This document shows, one piece after another, positions 44,319 through 53,127 of a stretch of 64,000 bases of DNA. The notes under the pieces are model-generated. The model did no database searches. It was not told the DNA's origin and worked only from the letters and a program-made list of their open reading frames with translations. Origin of the DNA: Polyangiaceae bacterium (GTDB lineage Bacteria; Myxococcota_A; Polyangia; Polyangiales; Polyangiaceae); the NCBI GenBank assembly GCA_020633205.1, contig JACKEB010000013.1, positions 434,001 to 498,000 on the forward strand, given 5' to 3'. Position numbers and translations under genes: made by a program. Position 1 is the first letter of the stretch; the number at the start of each line of letters is the position of its first letter.

Positions 44319-45776
44319 GTGTCGCTAGCGTATCGCGCCGTGCTTGGGGCGCTGTGGACGATTACCAGCAGCGTCGGCGGACGTCTCGTTGGGTTGGTCG
44401 CCAACATCGTGCTCGCAGCGCTGCTCACACCTGAGCAGTACGGCGAAGCGAACGTTGCGATGATCATCGTCTACACCGCAAACATGGCGACCTACTTGGG
44501 CTTCGGGCAGTACCTGGTTGCCAATCCGAAGGCTGGGAAAGACGTCGCCTTCCACGCGACCTTCTATCACATCACCGTAGGCTGGCTGGCGCTGCTCGCA
44601 GTGGTGCTCTTAGGGGGGTACTTCGCCAAGGTTTACGCTACGCCGGACCTCGGCTTCTACATAAGCGGCGTGGCACTGGCCGTGGCGATGGATCGCGTCA
44701 GCTTCATTCCGGGTCGCATTCTCGCACGGGAAATGCGCTTCAAGGTGCTTGGGCTCAGCCAGATGAGCGGTGAGTTCATGTACGCTGGCGGTGCGCTCAC
44801 GCTGGCGTTCATGGGTTACGGTGCCAAGTCGCTGGTCTACGCCTCAATCATGCGTTCGATGGTGACGCTGTCGATCTTGACACTGAGCGCCGAGCGCGCG
44901 ATGTGGCTGACTCCGACGCGGATCAGTTGGAAGACCACGCGCGAGCTGATCAACTTCGGGTTGCCTATTTCCATAGGGAATATTCTTCACTTCGGCTCGG
45001 CCAAGTGGGACAACCTGATCGTCGGCAAGGTGCTCGGGACGGGCGTCGTTGGTCAGTACAACTTTGCGTACAACATCGCTGACATCCCGGCAGCACAGGT
45101 CGGTGAGCATATCGGCGACGTGCTCCTGCCCTCTTTCGCGAAGCTGCCAGACTCCGATGCGCAGAAGCGCGCGCTGGCGCGGGCCTCTGGGCTGCTCGCG
45201 CTGATCGTGTTCCCTCTCGCCGTGGGCCTCGGCGCTGTGGCCCATAGTCTTCAGCGGGCGTTCCTCAAGCCAAACTGGAACCTGGTAGGCAGCATGCTGG
45301 TGCTGCTCAGCGTGCTCTCCATCGTGCGCCCGGTGGGCTGGCTCATCAGCTCCTACCTGCAGGCCACGCTGCGACCTCGAGTGATCATGATCTTGGAGGC
45401 CGTGAAGGCTGTCGGCATCTTGGTCTTCGTCTACATCTTCGCCCGTTGGCTGGGGCCGTTGTGGGCGTGTACAGCCGTGGGTATGGCGTTCGGAACTCAC
45501 GCGCTCGCGAGCATTTGGGTGATCAAGGCGCAGGATCAGGTGCCGATGTCGCATCTGCTGAAGCCCATCGGCCGGCCCTTGCTCGCCTGCGTTCCGATGG
45601 TGGTCGTGGTGCTGGCGATTCGCTACGGTTTGCATTCGCCGAGCTGGAACGCTTGGGCGGCGCTGGTCGTGGAGATCGCCTCGGGCGCCGTGGCTTACGT
45701 CGTGGGGGCGTTCGTCTTCGCAGGTGCTCAGAGCCGCGAGCTCATCAGCCTGCTGCGCGGCGCGCTGAAGCGTTAG
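44319..45776 (+). CDS. wzx: Wzx-type flippase (PST/MOP superfamily)
   Basis: The GTG at 44319 (VSLAYRAVLGALWTITSS) gives 485 residues. About twelve to fourteen hydrophobic helices span the length, as in MOP-superfamily exporters. The opening GALWTITSSVGGRLVGLVANIVLAALL and the PEQYG after helix 1 are typical, as is FGLPISIGNILHFGSAKWDN mid-protein. Wzx moves undecaprenyl-linked repeat units from the cytosol to the periplasm, where Wzy joins them. The frame opens earlier at 44157, but the added residues look like random GC-rich coding. It is divergent from the hybrid kinase gene, with 254 bases between. Confidence 0.87.
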   Translation: MSLAYRAVLGALWTITSSVGGRLVGLVANIVLAALLTPEQYGEANVAMIIVYTANMATYLGFGQYLVANPKAGKDVAFHATFYHITVGWLALLAVVLLGGYFAKVYATPDLGFYISGVALAVAMDRVSFIPGRILAREMRFKVLGLSQMSGEFMYAGGALTLAFMGYGAKSLVYASIMRSMVTLSILTLSAERAMWLTPTRISWKTTRELINFGLPISIGNILHFGSAKWDNLIVGKVLGTGVVGQYNFAYNIADIPAAQVGEHIGDVLLPSFAKLPDSDAQKRALARASGLLALIVFPLAVGLGAVAHSLQRAFLKPNWNLVGSMLVLLSVLSIVRPVGWLISSYLQATLRPRVIMILEAVKAVGILVFVYIFARWLGPLWACTAVGMAFGTHALASIWVIKAQDQVPMSHLLKPIGRPLLACVPMVVVVLAIRYGLHSPSWNAWAALVVEIASGAVAYVVGAFVFAGAQSRELISLLRGALKR

Positions 45777-45880
45777 GGCCCCGCGAAGGGGGCATCGCTG
45801 GGATGATCGCGGCTAGCACCGCCCGACGACGCGGGCGCCCGCGGAGGGAGCTTGCCGCGCGGTTTCACCTCCGCTAGCCA

Positions 45881-47119
45881 ATGCTCGTGACAATGGCGCA
45901 CTTGGGGAGGCTTGGGCGTGTGGGGTTGTTTGCTTCGTTGCTCGGCGTCGCCGCGTGTAACGACAAGCCGTCGGGGGACAGCGCAGCCAGCGCTGAGCCG
46001 GTGTCTGCTAGTGCCGCTGCCGCTCCCAGCGCGCCAACCGCTCCGAGCGCCGCGGCAGTCGCGTCAGCCGCCGCTCCGAGCGCGGCGCCGCTGCCTGTTG
46101 CGAGCGAAGCGCCCAGCGCCGCTCCGAGCGCATCCCCCGCGGCTGCGGCGATCGATCCAGAGCTCTTGGCGCGCATGAAGAAGGTCGCCAGCGCCTGCTC
46201 GTGGAATGGCAAGGTGCTGAATGAAAACTGCAAGGCCCTCGCTGGCTGGCATGAGTATCTGTTCGAGCCGATCAACGATCATCAGCACGACCTGATGCGC
46301 CTGCTCGAGGACAAGGATCCCAAGATCGTTTTCCTCGCGGCAGTGGGTCTCTCCTCGGACGGCATCACCGGCACCAGCGATCCAGCGCTCGCCAAGGTCC
46401 TCTTCGACGCCTTCGAGCGCGAGAAGGAGCCTGCGATGTGCGCCGGGATTGCCATGCAAGCGGCCAGCGTGAAGACCGCAGACTTCGGGCTCGAGGAGCG
46501 CGCCAAGGCGCTGCTCAAGGAGCACCCGACGTCCGAGTGCCGAGGTGAGTTCGCAGCGGCGGTACTTGGCCGCAACCCGCAGCTCTACGATCTCATCGTG
46601 GAGTTGGCGAAGACCGACAAGGTTCCTGACGTGCGCCACGAAGCCGCAAGCGGTCTGCGCCGGATCCGGCACGACAAGGAGCGCGAGAAGAACAACTGCA
46701 AAGTCTGGGCGGAGCTGATCGACGACACGGGTGAAGTCTACGAAGCGACCGCGGGGTGGTTGATTGGCACCTCAGGCTCCCGCACGTTGAGCGTTCCCTG
46801 TAGCGAGCAGTGGCCACTGCTCTTATCCAGGGCACAGGGGCTCGCGTCCACAGGCAAGGTTCAAGAAGTGAGCTGGGAGAGCGGCATCTGCGGCCTATTG
46901 GAAGAGGACAGCGCGGACGGCGACACGAAGACCAAGGCCAAGGCGGTGTTGCGCAAGCTGGTCGAAGTCACCGGCAACCTCGAGCATGCCCGCGTGGCTG
47001 CCCTGCACTGTCTCCGCCGCTTCGACAGCGACGCAAAGACCTTCGCCAAAACGTTCGAAAACGACTCGAGCGAGAAGGTTCAAGCTGCCGCCAAGCGCAT
47101 CCTTGAAACGAAGCCTTGA
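45881..47119 (+). CDS. HEAT-repeat-like lipoprotein
   Basis: The 412-residue product has a lipoprotein signal (LFASLLGVAACN, Cys near residue 26). A long Ala/Ser/Pro low-complexity stretch follows (about 35-90), which would act as a spacer from the membrane. The rest is helical with repeated pairs such as DPKIVFLAAVGLSS, VPDVRHEAASGLRRI and VQAAAKRIL, as in HEAT repeats. Several Cys residues are spread through the domain. Proteins of this kind usually act as binding scaffolds in the periplasm. The ATG at 45893 is an alternative start. A C-rich element follows the stop. Confidence 0.68.
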   Translation: MLVTMAHLGRLGRVGLFASLLGVAACNDKPSGDSAASAEPVSASAAAAPSAPTAPSAAAVASAAAPSAAPLPVASEAPSAAPSASPAAAAIDPELLARMKKVASACSWNGKVLNENCKALAGWHEYLFEPINDHQHDLMRLLEDKDPKIVFLAAVGLSSDGITGTSDPALAKVLFDAFEREKEPAMCAGIAMQAASVKTADFGLEERAKALLKEHPTSECRGEFAAAVLGRNPQLYDLIVELAKTDKVPDVRHEAASGLRRIRHDKEREKNNCKVWAELIDDTGEVYEATAGWLIGTSGSRTLSVPCSEQWPLLLSRAQGLASTGKVQEVSWESGICGLLEEDSADGDTKTKAKAVLRKLVEVTGNLEHARVAALHCLRRFDSDAKTFAKTFENDSSEKVQAAAKRILETKP

Positions 47120-47146
47120 GGCGGTGCTCGGTCGCTGGGCGGTGTT

Positions 47147-47160
47147 CCTCACCCCCAAAC
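47147..47160 (+). repeat. Copy 5 (variant) of the 3' C-rich/A-rich element
   Basis: CCTCACCCCCAAAC lies 28 bases after the stop of the HEAT-like lipoprotein gene and overlaps a CACCC/GGGTG stem (to about 47169). The core differs from the other copies by one inserted A. Confidence 0.4.
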
Positions 47161-47192
47161 CCGTGGGTGGCGATCGACTAGTCGTGCACTGA

Positions 47193-48335
47193 CTATTCCG
47201 CCGCGGCGCTGATTGATTCCGCGCGGATGGGGGGAGGGGCGAGCTCGAAGTCGCGGTAGTCGTTAGCGTCCCCCGACTTGCCGGCCATGGCGGCTTGAGC
47301 GATGTTGTACATCTCCCGCGCGGTTACGTAGTGGAGCCTGAACCGCTTGCCGTCGTTGAACTCGGCGAGCGCCTTGTGCAGCGCATGACCGCCAGCTCCA
47401 AGCAGCGACTCGGCTTGGCGATCCGGTGCGCCGTGGGTGTAGACCTTGACGAAGATCCACTCCGGCCGGCCGGCGACGTGGATGTTCGCGTTCACCCAGC
47501 TCTTCACCCGACTGACACTGCCCGGGTCTTCCGCCGTGACCGCGCCGTATTCGAGACGAGGGCGCTTCTTTTTGGGGTTGTACGCGAAGCCCAGGGGACC
47601 GGTGATCATCAGCAGGCGGTCCTTGAGGGAGTGCCCAACTTGAGCGGAGATCCCGTACTCGTAGGCACGCTTGCGGTTGAGATCGCCGATGGGCCAGTAG
47701 ATTTCGTTCACCAACCCGGGCTGAGTGACGTCCGGGCACGACGGGAAGGTCATGTCCGTGTAGCAACCCGTGCGGAACAGCAGCGGGAGCTCCGCGTCGA
47801 CGCCGCATTGCTTTCCGTCTGGGCGGCCGTTGGCGAGGGCCCAGTTGCCGTGAATGAAGGCGTAGCGCGGGCTGCCGTCCGCGCCGCGCGCGAAATGGCC
47901 GCGTTCGGCGTAAGTTGTCAGTGCCTCGCGGATCTTGGCCTCGAGAGTTGCCTCGGTGTCGGCGTGATGATGTAGATGTAGCTCTACTTCACCGTAGCCG
48001 CGGCGCACGAGGTCATCCAGCTTGTCGAAGAAACCAGGATGGTACTCTTCCCCGGGGAAAAAGAACGAGTGCTGCGGGTGGCGACCATCCGCATCCACGT
48101 ACTCGTTCGCCAGTTTTGGGTAGAGTTCATGCCATTGGTCCACCCGGCGCTGCCCGGTGGCGGTGTCTGCCTTGCCCGTCGAGCCGGCCCACAGCGGCTC
48201 GTAGTGATCGCAGAACGCAAACAGCACGTGGCGCGTGCCCGAGCTCCCTGCGCCTGAGAACGGCGCCTTGGCGAGGTGCTTCAGGTAGCCGGGGAGCCAG
48301 CGGTCGAAGTGTTTGTCGCGGAGACGGGCCAGCAT
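47193..48335 (-). CDS. Polysaccharide deacetylase-like protein
   Basis: The ATG ending at 48335 gives 380 residues without a signal peptide. Features compatible with a divergent NodB/CE4-like or related TIM-barrel hydrolase are FAFCDHYEPLW near the start (Asp-His as possible metal ligands), VELHLHHHAD (a His cluster), and YAFIHGNWAL. The canonical TFDD and HxxxH motifs are not exact, so the assignment rests on motif layout and context. It could remove acetyl groups from the lipid-linked repeat unit or precursor in the cytosol. It starts 20 bases after the stop of the P-loop-like gene and is convergent with the HEAT-like lipoprotein gene. Confidence 0.55.
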   Translation of the reverse strand: MLARLRDKHFDRWLPGYLKHLAKAPFSGAGSSGTRHVLFAFCDHYEPLWAGSTGKADTATGQRRVDQWHELYPKLANEYVDADGRHPQHSFFFPGEEYHPGFFDKLDDLVRRGYGEVELHLHHHADTEATLEAKIREALTTYAERGHFARGADGSPRYAFIHGNWALANGRPDGKQCGVDAELPLLFRTGCYTDMTFPSCPDVTQPGLVNEIYWPIGDLNRKRAYEYGISAQVGHSLKDRLLMITGPLGFAYNPKKKRPRLEYGAVTAEDPGSVSRVKSWVNANIHVAGRPEWIFVKVYTHGAPDRQAESLLGAGGHALHKALAEFNDGKRFRLHYVTAREMYNIAQAAMAGKSGDANDYRDFELAPPPIRAESISAAAE

Positions 48336-48355
48336 GCTGTGTCGAGTACCAAACT

Positions 48356-48949
48356 TCACCCGATGAGCAAGACACCCAAGGCTTTTTCGTCCGGAACTTC
48401 CGCGTGCCGCGCGAGCAGATCGCGCTCCTTGGTCTTGCCGGTGCGGGCCACGATCAGCACCCCATCGACGATTTGATAGGCGCGCACGTGTTCGCCCAGC
48501 TTCTCGAATCCGGTGAAGTCGATCAGCACGCAACCATAGCGTTGGCGATCTCGATCCAAGGTTTCTTCGAGCTCGACCAAGTTCAAGCCCGCGAGGCGGC
48601 TGGGAGGCGTGGTCACGGTCACGCGATCGGCAATCCAGGTCGTGACGAATCCGCGGCGCTGGGTGCGTTCCTCTAACTTGCTGGCCAATCCGGAGAGCGC
48701 CGGGTGCCGAGTGTTTGCGTCGAGGACGTTCACTGTCTGTTCGGCCGCGTGGCTCAATGCCAGCGCGAGCTGGATGGCCACCGGTGGGATCGCGACGCGG
48801 TCATCCGAGGGGATGAGTGCGATGGTCTTGAGGCCGAGCGTTCGCAGCTTCCTCGCGGCGCGGAAGAATTCCGCATAGGCCTCCGGCGTTTCCCCAGGTG
48901 TGATCGGGGGGATTCCGAGACTCTCGAGCTTGCTCTTACCTGCTTCCAC
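48356..48949 (-). CDS. CpsD/ParA-like protein lacking Walker A
   Basis: The 197-residue protein aligns in outline with BY-kinase or exopolysaccharide tyrosine-kinase ATPase domains. The strand before the P-loop is present (TIALIPSDD) but the loop reads SDDRVAIPPVAI with no GKT/S. The A' region is VNVLDANTRHP, close to the LxDxNxR pattern. Walker B is YGCVLIDFTG, and the C-terminal part has the family-typical VDGVLIVARTGKTKERDL and GVLLIG. ATP binding in the usual way is therefore unlikely. It may be a structural partner of a Wzz-like protein or of the active CpsD-like ATPase (33713-34489). It is the first gene of a pair with the deacetylase-like gene and is divergent from the barrel gene. Confidence 0.7.
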   Translation of the reverse strand: MEAGKSKLESLGIPPITPGETPEAYAEFFRAARKLRTLGLKTIALIPSDDRVAIPPVAIQLALALSHAAEQTVNVLDANTRHPALSGLASKLEERTQRRGFVTTWIADRVTVTTPPSRLAGLNLVELEETLDRDRQRYGCVLIDFTGFEKLGEHVRAYQIVDGVLIVARTGKTKERDLLARHAEVPDEKALGVLLIG

Positions 48950-49054
48950 CAGCGTCTAGAATTGCCCGCGTCCAGACGTCCGTACAGGCTTTTCCGCAGA
49001 GGTCGGGTGGCAAAGTGCTGGGCGCCTGACGTAGCCGTGGTAAACGCGGTCGCC

Positions 49055-50443
49055 ATGCGTCTTGCGTCCACCGCCCGTGACTCGCGCCGTCTTGTGCGCG
49101 CGCTTCTCGGCGGACTCGGAGCTTGTTGGGCGCTTACCTCCACGTCGTCCGCTCTCGCTCAAACGACCCTGCACCTGTCCGGGGACGCGAGCATCGGATA
49201 CACGGACAACATGCTGGGGACCGCGGACGATCCCGTCGGCGGTGCTTCCCCGCCCATCTCCGTTTGGTTCAGCACACTGACGCCGGGTCTCCAGCTCTAC
49301 AGCGACTCACCACGCCACCGCTACCTGATCTCCTATGGTCACCCGTTCACTTTCTACTTCGGCCACTCCGATGCGAATAGCGACGGCGACGTGGTTCAGG
49401 GGAGTGGGCTCTGGGCGCTCAGCGGTCGCGATGAGCTACTGCTGAGTCTCGGCGCCTCGCGTACGACGAACGCCCTCGCCAACTTGCAGACTCCGGTCGC
49501 CGCGGGCGCCGCGCAAGCCGATGGGCGCGCGACTCACGTAAACATCAACGCCACCGAGCAATGGACCCATGCATTCAGTGAGCGGTGGAACGGGCGCCAG
49601 ACGTTGGGCTATGGATTGATTATCCCCACGGATACGCCCGCGCCGGAGCCGAACCGCTATGATCTGAGCGCTGGCCTCGGGGCGGACTACTTGGTCGGGT
49701 ATGACTCATGGGGCTTCGACCTCACCACCAGCTTCTTTCACGTCGACGAAATCGACGGTACGCCCACCGATGAGCAGCTGATCATCCAGGGCATCGCGCG
49801 GTATCGCCGCGACCTTGCTCAAGATTGGTCCTCAGAGCTGCGTGGTGGCGGGGGCGCCGCGAACGATTTGAACGGCCACACAGCGCTGGTGCCACGCTGG
49901 GGCGCGAGCTTGTTCTGGAACTACAACCTGGCCCAAGCGTCGCTCAACTACGATCACCAGATCACGGTAAACCTGCTGACCCAGCAAGCTTTCCTTGCGG
50001 ATACGGTAACGCTGTACGGGAGTCTTCCGATCTTCCCTGACGCGAACATCTTGCTCACCACGGGGCACGGCTTCGCGTGGAACCGCCTGATCGAGGACAA
50101 TCAGGACCTTTCCACGGAGACCTCCAACAGCTGGACGAGTGAAGTCGCTCTTGGTTGGTACCCTGACTACGACTTGCCGCAGTTCACGCTGCGCTATCAG
50201 CACTTCCAGCAGTTCAACGCTCCGGCGAACGCGACGGCGCTGCCCAACCTGCACCGAAACCTGGTGATGTTCTCCGTCAGCGGCCGCTTTCCGCCTCGCC
50301 GCATCGAACCAATCCCCGCGCAGCCTCAGCGCGTGGACGGTCAAGACCGCGATCCATTTGGACCTTCCGCTGACGCTCAGCGAAGTGGCAGTGGTGGCGT
50401 GAACCTGCAGGCTCCAGACGCCAACCGCGTCCCAGTCGACTGA
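49055..50443 (+). CDS. Outer-membrane beta-barrel, candidate polysaccharide translocon partner
   Basis: The ATG at 49055 gives 462 residues with a signal peptide (cleavage near SSALA-QTT). The mature protein consists of many amphipathic strands ending in aromatic residues (LHLSGDASIGYTDN, RYLISYGHPFTFYFG, SLFWNYNLAQASLNYDHQ, EVALGWYPDYD). The final strand LVMFSVSGRF would be the barrel-closing strand, followed by a Pro-rich tail of about 45 residues. In size and style it resembles the barrels (Wzp/ExoB type) that pair with short OPX proteins in myxobacterial export systems. A short OPX protein is encoded at 28007-28612. Pairing of the two is an inference from the shared locus. Confidence 0.7.
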   Translation: MRLASTARDSRRLVRALLGGLGACWALTSTSSALAQTTLHLSGDASIGYTDNMLGTADDPVGGASPPISVWFSTLTPGLQLYSDSPRHRYLISYGHPFTFYFGHSDANSDGDVVQGSGLWALSGRDELLLSLGASRTTNALANLQTPVAAGAAQADGRATHVNINATEQWTHAFSERWNGRQTLGYGLIIPTDTPAPEPNRYDLSAGLGADYLVGYDSWGFDLTTSFFHVDEIDGTPTDEQLIIQGIARYRRDLAQDWSSELRGGGGAANDLNGHTALVPRWGASLFWNYNLAQASLNYDHQITVNLLTQQAFLADTVTLYGSLPIFPDANILLTTGHGFAWNRLIEDNQDLSTETSNSWTSEVALGWYPDYDLPQFTLRYQHFQQFNAPANATALPNLHRNLVMFSVSGRFPPRRIEPIPAQPQRVDGQDRDPFGPSADAQRSGSGGVNLQAPDANRVPVD

Positions 50444-50472
50444 CCTCGGCAACATGCTAGGCCACGGGTGAG

Positions 50473-52056
50473 ATGACGAGTTCTGCGATTCGCTCGCTGG
50501 TTTGGGGGGGAGGAGCAGCGTTTGCCCTCCTGGCCTTGCCCGCGCATGCAGCCGTTTACGAGGTCGGCCCCGGGAAGCCCTATGCCAGCCCAGCGCAAGT
50601 GGCCGAGCAGCTCGCGCCGGGTGACCTGGTGCTGATTCAAGGCGGAGCCACGTATCCCGGAGGAATCGTCTTCAGCCGCCCGGGAGCTGCGGATCGCAAG
50701 ATCATCATCCGCGGCGTACCTGTGGACGGCAAGCTCCCCGTGATCAGTGGTGGGCGCAACACTATCGAGGCTGCTGCCAATCACTACGTCTTCGAGAACC
50801 TCGAACTCACTGAAGGCGGATACCGCTGCTTCTTTCATCACGCCCACGACATCACGTTGCGTAGCTCCGTTATCCACGACTGTCCTGCGCACGGGCTCCT
50901 CGGAGCGGATGAGGGTTCCGGTACGTTGCTCCTCGAGTACACCGAGTTCTATCGCTGCGGAAACGCTGACCAGCACCACACGGTGTACATGGCCACAGAC
51001 GAGACTCGCTTCCCGGGCTCCGTTTTCCGCATGCAGCACTGCTACATCCACGACGCGCGCGGTGGCCACTCCGTGAAGAGCCGCGCGGAGCGCAACGAGA
51101 TCTACTTCAACTGGATCGAAGGCGGAAAGTACCACGAGCTGGAGCTGATCGGCCCTGACGGTCAGCGAGCCGATCTCGCGCGGGAAGACAGCGACGTGGT
51201 GGGTAACGTGCTGCGCAAGACCAACGACTCCTACAGCGTGCGTATCGGCGGCGACGGCACGGGCGACAGCGGAGGGCGCTACCGCTTCGTCAACAACACG
51301 TTCTTGCTGCAAGACGCCGCGCGCCCGGTGTTGCGTCTCTTCGATCGCGTTCAGACTCTCGAAGTGCACAACAACCTCTTCTATCGGGCAGGCGGCAAGC
51401 CCGTGCAGGCGTTGCAGACGGAACGCGTTAGTTGGACCGAGGGTCGACCGATCTTGATCGGCCTGAACAACTGGTTGCCGAAGGGCTCTCAGTTCCCCGA
51501 GGAATGGTTCGGCACGCTCGAGGGGGATGACCCGAAGCTGATGGATCTCTCCGGGCTCAGTGCCGCCGGCGGGGCATTCGACCTGAGACCCAAGAAGGAC
51601 AGCCCGCTCGTCGACGCAGGGGCACTGCAGATCGCCGGACCGCACGGGTTCGAGCTACCAAACCCACTCAGCGCGCTCTCCTCGTCTCCGCCCCCGCGGC
51701 GCGGCGGTGTCTCGTTTCTGCGTGAGACCGACGGTAGAGTAGACATCGGCGCTTACGAAGGAGGCTTCCCCATGCGGGCCATGCGTCCGTTACCCGAGCG
51801 CTTGGTCGGCAGCGATGCAGCGGACCCGATGGCACCTGACCCCATGGCGCCGGATCCCGGCGCGCCGCCTCCCGGTTCGCTGGGGCCTGTCGGGTCCGAG
51901 CGCAGCGCTGGTCGCTGCGGATGTCGCACGCCTGGCAGCCCAGCGGGCCCCACCGGTCAGAGGCTTCCTGCGGCTGGGCTGGGCCTGCTCGGCTTGGCGT
52001 GGATGAGCCTTACACGGCGTCGTGAGAAACGTAGCCGCGTCCGCCACGGCTCCTGA
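50473..52056 (+). CDS. Secreted beta-helix protein with MYXO-CTERM-type tail
   Basis: The 527-residue product has a signal peptide (AFALLALPAHAA). Repeated beta-helix coils run from about 30 to 400 (ANHYVFENLELTEGG, FRMQHCYIHDARG, RYRFVNNTFLLQD, TLEVHNNLFYRAG) with a VDIGAYEGG end that is common to such folds. A Pro/Asp/Gly linker then leads to RCGCRTPG, a membrane helix and an RRREKRSR tail. It may bind or cleave the polysaccharide at the cell surface. It starts about 30 bases after the barrel gene and is probably co-transcribed with it. The architecture parallels the beta-helix protein at 2994-4643, but the two differ in sequence. Confidence 0.8.
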   Translation: MTSSAIRSLVWGGGAAFALLALPAHAAVYEVGPGKPYASPAQVAEQLAPGDLVLIQGGATYPGGIVFSRPGAADRKIIIRGVPVDGKLPVISGGRNTIEAAANHYVFENLELTEGGYRCFFHHAHDITLRSSVIHDCPAHGLLGADEGSGTLLLEYTEFYRCGNADQHHTVYMATDETRFPGSVFRMQHCYIHDARGGHSVKSRAERNEIYFNWIEGGKYHELELIGPDGQRADLAREDSDVVGNVLRKTNDSYSVRIGGDGTGDSGGRYRFVNNTFLLQDAARPVLRLFDRVQTLEVHNNLFYRAGGKPVQALQTERVSWTEGRPILIGLNNWLPKGSQFPEEWFGTLEGDDPKLMDLSGLSAAGGAFDLRPKKDSPLVDAGALQIAGPHGFELPNPLSALSSSPPPRRGGVSFLRETDGRVDIGAYEGGFPMRAMRPLPERLVGSDAADPMAPDPMAPDPGAPPPGSLGPVGSERSAGRCGCRTPGSPAGPTGQRLPAAGLGLLGLAWMSLTRRREKRSRVRHGS

Positions 52057-52071
52057 TAGGCTCTGAAGGTT

Positions 52072-53091
52072 ATGCGCGGCGCCACTCCCCACGTGGTGAC
52101 TCTCGGCGGCGGTCACGGACAGGCGGTCGTGCTCCAGGCTCTGCGTCGTTTGGAGTGTGAGATCACAGCTGTGATCTCCGTCGCGGACGATGGTGGGTGC
52201 TCGGGCAAGCTACGCCAGGAACTCGGCATGCCACCCCCTGGGGACCTGCGCCGTTGCTTGTCGGCGCTCGCGAAGAGCCCCGAGCTCGCGCGCCGCTTCG
52301 AGCTGCGCCTTGAGGAGCCGGGCTTCGAAGGTCGCAGCGCAGGCAATCTCGCGTTAGCGGGTGTGTTTCGCGAGACTGGTAGTCTTCAGCAGGCGGTCGA
52401 TTGGGCGGCGGAGCGACTCGCGTGCGTCGGGAGGGTGGTGCCCGTCTCTGAGTCCCCAGGCGTGCTGGTCGTGTACGACGCCGAGCTCGGGCGTGTCGAA
52501 GGAGAGAGCAACGTCGAGCGTCGCGACGCAGTACCCATGGTTGCTGCGGTGCACGGCGCGCTGCGCGCGAATCCGCTGGCGATCGAGGCCATCGCGCGCG
52601 CGGATCTGTTGTTGATGGGTCCGGGGAGCTTCTACACCAGCACGCTCGGGGCGATCACGACGGGCGAAGTCGCTCAGAGCATCTGCGAAAGCCCCGCGGA
52701 AAAGCTCTTGATCGCGAACTTGGTCGACGAGGGACGACAGACCCAGGGTTTCGCCGACACCGACTACCTGCGTGTGCTGAAGGATCACCTCACGATCGCC
52801 AGTGGCGGCGAGTCTGCGAAGGTTCACTTGCTCTCGCATCGCGTCGCAGATCGGATTGACGACGCATTCGACGAGGCTTCGCTCGACGATGCCGGGCGCC
52901 ACCTCTGGGCGCCGCTCGCTGCGATTACTCCCGGATATCACGACCCGGATGGCATCGCGGAAGCGCTGTGCGAGTTCTTCGGACTCGAGCTCCGGGGTGC
53001 GCCTGAGTCTCGTCTCCCGACGGAGCGCGAGCGTGCCAGCGCTCTGGAGATCGAAGCCCGCCTGCGCGCGAGCCTCGGTCGAGAGCGCTGA
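52072..53091 (+). CDS. yvcK: YvcK/CofD-family protein
   Basis: The 339-residue protein has the signatures of the gluconeogenesis-factor branch of the CofD family: VTLGGGHGQ at the N-terminus, VADDGGCSGKLR with Cys in place of the common Ser, PPGDLRRCL, and LLMGPGSFYTSTLG. In other bacteria YvcK binds UDP-sugars and influences cell-wall precursor supply and morphology. CofD proper makes a coenzyme F420 precursor, but nothing else for F420 is visible here. It starts 15 bases after the beta-helix gene, so it may belong to that transcript. A UDP-sugar sensing role would fit the polysaccharide setting. Confidence 0.82.
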   Translation: MRGATPHVVTLGGGHGQAVVLQALRRLECEITAVISVADDGGCSGKLRQELGMPPPGDLRRCLSALAKSPELARRFELRLEEPGFEGRSAGNLALAGVFRETGSLQQAVDWAAERLACVGRVVPVSESPGVLVVYDAELGRVEGESNVERRDAVPMVAAVHGALRANPLAIEAIARADLLLMGPGSFYTSTLGAITTGEVAQSICESPAEKLLIANLVDEGRQTQGFADTDYLRVLKDHLTIASGGESAKVHLLSHRVADRIDDAFDEASLDDAGRHLWAPLAAITPGYHDPDGIAEALCEFFGLELRGAPESRLPTERERASALEIEARLRASLGRER

Positions 53092-53127
53092 TCTTTCGGG
53101 GCGTCGCCCGATGCTCGTCCGCGCGCT

